This document shows, in pieces, positions 59,522 through 64,000 of a DNA stretch of 64,000 nucleotides. The DNA is from Cerrena zonata (taxonomy: Eukaryota; Basidiomycota; Agaricomycetes; Polyporales; Cerrenaceae), in assembly GCA_038087015.1 (NCBI GenBank), contig JASBNA010000012.1, positions 248,001-312,000 of the forward strand, given 5' to 3'. Within the stretch, counting starts at the first letter, position 1, and the number at the start of each line of letters is the position of its first letter. The notes under the pieces were generated by a model, which searched no databases, was not told the origin of the DNA, and worked only from the letters and a program-made list of their open reading frames with translations. Made by a program: the position numbers and the translations under genes.

Positions 59522-60059
59522 AGACTTTTTCCATTGATACTACTCTTACGCATCATGATGATCCGGGTCGTAATATACTGTACTATACCATTCGCAAGTT
59601 GCTGTCGTTCCTTTCCTTTTTCTCGTGTTCTCGTTAGACGTTTTGTTGCTCACGATAGAATGCCCATGTATCGCCACGTTTTCTGATTGCTACCAATGTC
59701 ATGTTTGTTTCACCATCTCTTGCTTACACGTACGATCAAGTCTGGTTTATCAAATGAACACTGGAATACCCATTTCGAAATTACAGCCTTGAAATCTTGT
59801 GGAATGCTGAGGTGATATTTCCATATCCAAGTCTTCCCGCGCTTTTCAGTGATTGCAGACCAACTGTGGTATGACATTCCCATCTACAGCAGCTCGCAGG
59901 CTCTGTGCGTACCTGTGCGTACGTTCGTGCGATAATGATGTTCTCAGATGGAGTGTTGAGCCTACTTTCACAATCTAGGACCACTCCAGCGATATCTTAG
60001 CAGAAACCGCGGCTCGTTGAGTCAGCGTGAGCCTTCGAGTTCTGCAAGTACAGTCTGCT
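59522..60059. other. Spacer between ACC1 and the second M20 gene
   Basis: 538 bp with no open frame of note; 3' untranslated region of the carboxylase gene followed by the promoter region of the peptidase gene. Confidence 0.5.
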
Positions 60060-62491
60060 ATGATGACGACCTCTGTGAAGATACCTTCTCTGGAGACCGA
60101 CAAACATCCTCTTCAGAATGAAGGGCTACGACCGCCGGTAACGCAATGCCCTGACGAGCCTCGCAGTCCAGGGTGGTTTAGGCACCTGAAATTCTTTACA
60201 GCTGGTCTACTCTTAGCAATAATCGCAGTTCGTTATGTGGTACCCACGTTCGGAGGATTCAAGTTGGGCGTACCCGAAACGCCTCTAGATACAAAGGCTG
60301 TTTGTCCCAAGACATCAGCGATTGTGCCTCATACGCATGCTGATATTCTAAAGAAGCTCGAGGCAGAGTACGCGAACGAAAGCTTTCATGACCAAGCATT
60401 TGCATGGTTGGGAGGTGCTGTTAAGATACCGTACGTCAAAAATGTTGGGATTATTGTGACGTTTATTGTGTTGAATGTTATCGTTCAGCACGCAGATGTA
60501 CGATGACATGAAACAACCGGGAGAAGACCCTCGATGGGATGTGTTCAAGAAATTACACTCGTACATCGATTCTCATTTTGACTTCGTGTACGTATTTGCA
60601 TACAATCGATAATTGAACGCCAATAATCTCTTGTATAGCTATAGGAATTTGAAGAAAACAAATATCAACACGTACGGGTTAGTGTACCACTGGCAAGGCT
60701 CCAATACGGATCTCAAGCCAATATTGTTCACTGCTCACCAAGGTGTGTCTTATTTAACTTGACCCTGAATATAATTAATGACGTCACTCCTAGACGTTAT
60801 CCCTGTCGCGCCAGACACGATTAACGACTGGATAAATCCCCCATTTTCGGGTATATGGGATGGTAGGTTCCATATTACTCAGTGAAGACGTGTACTTTGC
60901 TCACGCTCCCCTTAGGTCAATGGCTCTGGGGAAGAGGCAGTTGCGACGACAAACCTGGACTTATAGGCTCGTTGTACGTTCAGCTTACCATTCGGCAAAT
61001 TATTTATTACAGTCGCTCACAGACCTAACAGAGCTGCCGTTCAGAAACTAGGCAAGGCTGGCTTTAAACCTGAACGCACTATTGTGTTGGCGTTTGGGTT
61101 CGATGAAGAACACGGTGGCATCATCGTACGTGCTTCTCACATTCAAATTCTGCATCGCACGCCGAATCGCAATTTTCCAACAGGGTGCTACCAAAATCCG
61201 AGACCACTTGTTGTCAACTTATGGAGAGGATGGGTTCGCAATTCTCATTGATGAAGGAGGTATGTCCACATGACATGGTACCCGGAGCTCGCACTGACAT
61301 GCATCACATCAGGATTCCTGGAAGGACGCACTGATGGTGTCATCGCTACTCCCGCTGTTGCGGAGAAAGGGCATTTTGATCTTCGTATGGTCGTTTCTTC
61401 TGCTGGTGGGCATTCTAGTGTCCCACCTGAACACACGGTAAGTTCTTCGTCGTGTCTTGAGAGATGAGTTCGTTGCTCACCTTTTTGTCAGAGCATAGGA
61501 ATTTTGGCCGCTTTGATAGCAGAACTTGAAGCGAATCCCCATGAACCACATCTATATCGCGATGAGCCGTACTTTACAGCTCTTCAATGCCAAGCTATAC
61601 TCAATTCTGAATTGGACGATGACCTTCGTGGTTTGATCAAGAAGTCACGGAGCAGTGATAAGGCATTGTTTGACTTGGAGAAGAAGCTCTTCGCTACTGA
61701 CGTATTGGCCGATGCTTTGTCGAAGAATACCCAAGCAGTTGACCTTATCGGGGGTGGCGTTAAGTCGAATGCACTCCCAGAAAACGCATATGCTGTTGTT
61801 AATCATAGGATTGCTCAACATAGGTACGTACAATATTCATTAATGTATTATTCCTTTCGGATAATCATTCAATGCCCCACTCTAGCTCAGTCTCTGCTGT
61901 TAAGGCGCATATTGTCGATACCTTGACCCCAATAGCCAAGAAGTTCAATTTGACCTTGGACGCGTTCGGGGATGAGCTGCATGGAATGTCCAATGTAGTA
62001 TCTTCTGGACATCTCAAACTTACAGATGCTTGGGGAACGGCTTTGGAACCTGCACCTGTAACACCCTGGATTGAGAACTCTGCCTTTGATTTCCTGGCAG
62101 GGACTATTCAGACTGTGGTCAAGACATCCAAGAGGTGGAACAATCCTGATATTCCAGTCGCAGTCGCCCCTGGAATCTTATCAGGGAACACCGGTAATAT
62201 ATATTCCATGTTATTGCCTATGTATAAGGCTCGCTGACCGCGTAACAGATACAAGATACTACTGGAAGCTCACCAAGAACATATTCCGTTACCGACATGT
62301 TAGTCGGTTTGATAAGTACAATGGTGCTCATACTGTGAACGAGGGTATGGTTCTCTCTACTCTACTTGCTACCTACTGCTAACCGTTTGCTACTAATGAT
62401 AATAGCTATATTCGCCGAAGCGTTTATTGACCTAATCCGTTTCTTTACAATTACGATTCTTAATGCAGATGAAACAGATCTTTTGGGGTGA
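60060..62491 (+). CDS. M20 metallopeptidase, carboxypeptidase S-like (copy B)
   Basis: Twelve exons: 60060-60430, 60489-60587, 60639-60742, 60794-60862, 60916-60973, 61032-61125, 61184-61259, 61313-61437, 61492-61823, 61886-62193, 62249-62344, 62406-62491. They encode 605 residues. A cytosolic tail precedes the anchor FFTAGLLLAIIAVRYVV. M20 motifs match copy A: FTAHQDVIPV, RGSCDDK, GFDEEHGG, LIDEGG and GAHTVNE. Exon lengths equal those of copy A from exon 2 onward, except that the 9-nt micro-exon of copy A is fused here to the preceding exon (308 = 299 + 9). Predicted vacuolar Gly-Xaa carboxypeptidase. The start is the first of two ATGs (MMTTSV). Confidence 0.9.
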
Positions 62492-62917
62492 TGTTATATT
62501 TAGATGTACTATGTTTAGTTCTTGCATGTAGTCTGCTCGGACCAACCCTATACCCTAGGTTGGGTAGATAAGGAACTGTAATATACCTCTGTGAAAGTAT
62601 GTCAAACCGTGTTTCTGTAAATGAGAGCGCGATGACGTTGGAGACCAGACAATATAGACAAGCCATGTCTTGAGCTTTATATTGAACCACGAGACCTTTG
62701 TACGCACGGTCTAGATTATTAAATGTGCCCATTTCGTGGGGTTATACGTGTAAGCTGAATGCCACGCCACCGAAACTACGAGACCTGCCTGATTAGGGGA
62801 CGGTTCTAGGCAAGGTACGGTTAAGGTACAAGCGACTTCTCATTACATTACATCCTTCCCATCCGCCATTTGTTCTTAGCTGGCAGCCATTCTTTCTCTA
62901 ACATATTATACTTAACA
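62492..62917. other. Short intergenic region
   Basis: 426 bp; nothing recognised beyond presumed untranslated regions and a promoter for the next gene. Confidence 0.5.
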
Positions 62918-64000
62918 ATGGGCTCTATTCAAAGCTATTTAACGTCCCCAACCGCCCTCCTTCTCGTAGCTGTCGTCGGTGCTGCCAGCTATGCGACTTC
63001 CAAGCACACTTTGCAGCCACCACTAGACTCCACATCACCGAGCGCAATTGAATCTGCCACCAAGCAATCAAACAACGTTCCTGGATCTACCAATACTACC
63101 ACTGCATCTTCTGGCTCTAAGAAGAACAAGAAAAAGAAACAGCAGAATGCTGTTACTAGTGACGCGCCGTCGAGCTCTGGAGCCCAAGCTAATGTCGTGT
63201 CTTTCCCTCCTATCATCCCAGGTGGCTTTGAGCCTACCACCCCTACTGCCCCCGAGACTCCTGCAGAGTCTGCTACCAAGTCGAAGAAGAAGAAGAAAGC
63301 CAAGAAGGCTAGCACCCCCGCTGGCGGTGCAGGTGCTCGTATCACTCCTACTGAACCGCAGTCAGACTCATCTGCCACCGCACCGGAGTCGCACACAAAG
63401 CCTCAAAAGAAGAAGAGCCCTGCACCGAAGCCTCTAGCGCAATCATCATTGTTAGAGAACGAAGGACCCTGGACCCGTGTCGAATCTCGTAAGCGCACTG
63501 CTCCTGAAGGGTCAGCGAGCTCCAGTGCACCAGCGAGGCCGGAGAGTGATGCTGGAATCACTTCCATAACTGGCACCTCTTCTTCTGTTGCTGATGAGGC
63601 TGAAGCGGAGACGTCTCATGCAGAGGAGAACAGACGTACACTGGCTGAGAAGCTATTGCCGAAGGCCAGGAAGACTGGGGTCGAAGAGTACGTGTCCAAC
63701 TAACAGTCTACGTGTTTTCATATTGCTTATGAGTGTATTGGGTGTGCTTAGTATGCTTGAGACTCCTGATGTTCCAACAATAGGACGTGTCATGCGTGTC
63801 GCACCACGTCCCGACGAGCGGCCGGCAGCTGGATTCTCATGGGGAGATTATGAGGACGTGGACGAATCTCGTCTGACTGCAGATGATGCAGACGGGGAGG
63901 ATGACGAAGGTGGTTGGGTGGTGAAGAGCAGCCGTCCCAAGACAAGTAAGTCTCTTCGACTTGTCTTAACATACTCGACATCTCGTTAACATCGATTTAT
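62918..64000 (+). CDS. Lysine-rich single-span membrane protein of unknown function (partial at 3' end)
   Basis: Exon 1 (62918-63687) and exon 2 (63752-63945) are in phase; a donor (gtaagt) at 63946 shows that the gene continues past the window. At least 321 residues: an N-terminal membrane anchor (ALLLVAVVGAASYATS), then a long Ser/Thr/Pro/Ala-rich region with two Lys clusters (KKNKKKKQQ near residue 69, KSKKKKKAKKAS near 122), WTRVESRKR, and an acidic C-terminal part with FSWGDYEDVDESRLTADD. The anchor plus basic clusters suggests an ER or nuclear-envelope protein facing the cytosol, possibly contacting RNA or ribosomes, but this is inference and I do not recognise the family. An upstream in-frame ATG at 62870 is possible; the MGSIQ start is more typical. 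Confidence 0.7.

Noticed and set aside
1..64000. CRISPR arrays, rRNA genes, bacterial operons or phage genes
   Set aside because: No regularly spaced repeats, no rRNA-like sequence; spliced eukaryotic genes throughout.

Overview
The window reads as nuclear DNA of a basidiomycete fungus, most likely an Agaricomycete. Almost every gene is cut by many 50-65 bp GT-AG introns with CTAAC/CTGAC-like branch points. It carries families I know as typical of mushroom-forming fungi (a DUF6535 membrane protein, a seven-helix basidiomycete membrane family, a 2OG-Fe(II) oxygenase family, a HAUS6-like augmin subunit), and there are no operons. Exon boundaries were worked out by hand from reading phase, splice consensus and agreement between paralogues. 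Family names come from recognised motifs, not from a search.

Left part (1-25.4 kb): the 3' end of an unknown gene; a small unknown gene (3.4-4.2 kb); an M20 carboxypeptidase S-like gene (6.6-9.1 kb); an aldo/keto reductase on the minus strand (9.3-10.9 kb); two tandem 2OG-Fe(II) oxygenase genes that each carry a one-base frameshift (12.5-16.2 kb); a HAUS6-like gene (minus) divergent from an AIF/AIFM2-like oxidoreductase (16.6-20.2 kb); and a second aldo/keto reductase with the same exon structure (23.8-25.4 kb).

Middle (26-46 kb): two near-identical intact 2OG oxygenase genes lie in opposite orientation in ~2 kb inverted arms (about 26.3-28.35 and 43.78-45.78 kb). The ~15.4 kb between the arms holds an Opi1-type regulator with an exceptional 2,020 bp hairpin-rich intron, a hAT transposon, a gene joining four SUMO-interaction motifs to a PARP-type domain, and a seven-helix membrane protein.

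Right part (46-64 kb): ribosomal protein eL37 with micro-exons, a DUF6535 protein, the 2,230-residue acetyl-CoA carboxylase gene, a second M20 carboxypeptidase, and the 5' part of a lysine-rich single-span membrane protein running off the end.

Housekeeping genes (ACC1, eL37) sit beside a duplication-prone accessory set: M20 and AKR occur twice and the 2OG oxygenase four times. The least expected items are the SIM-PARP protein with Cys at the expected catalytic Glu position, the structured Opi1 intron, and the inverted duplication whose copies have opposite-charge tails.
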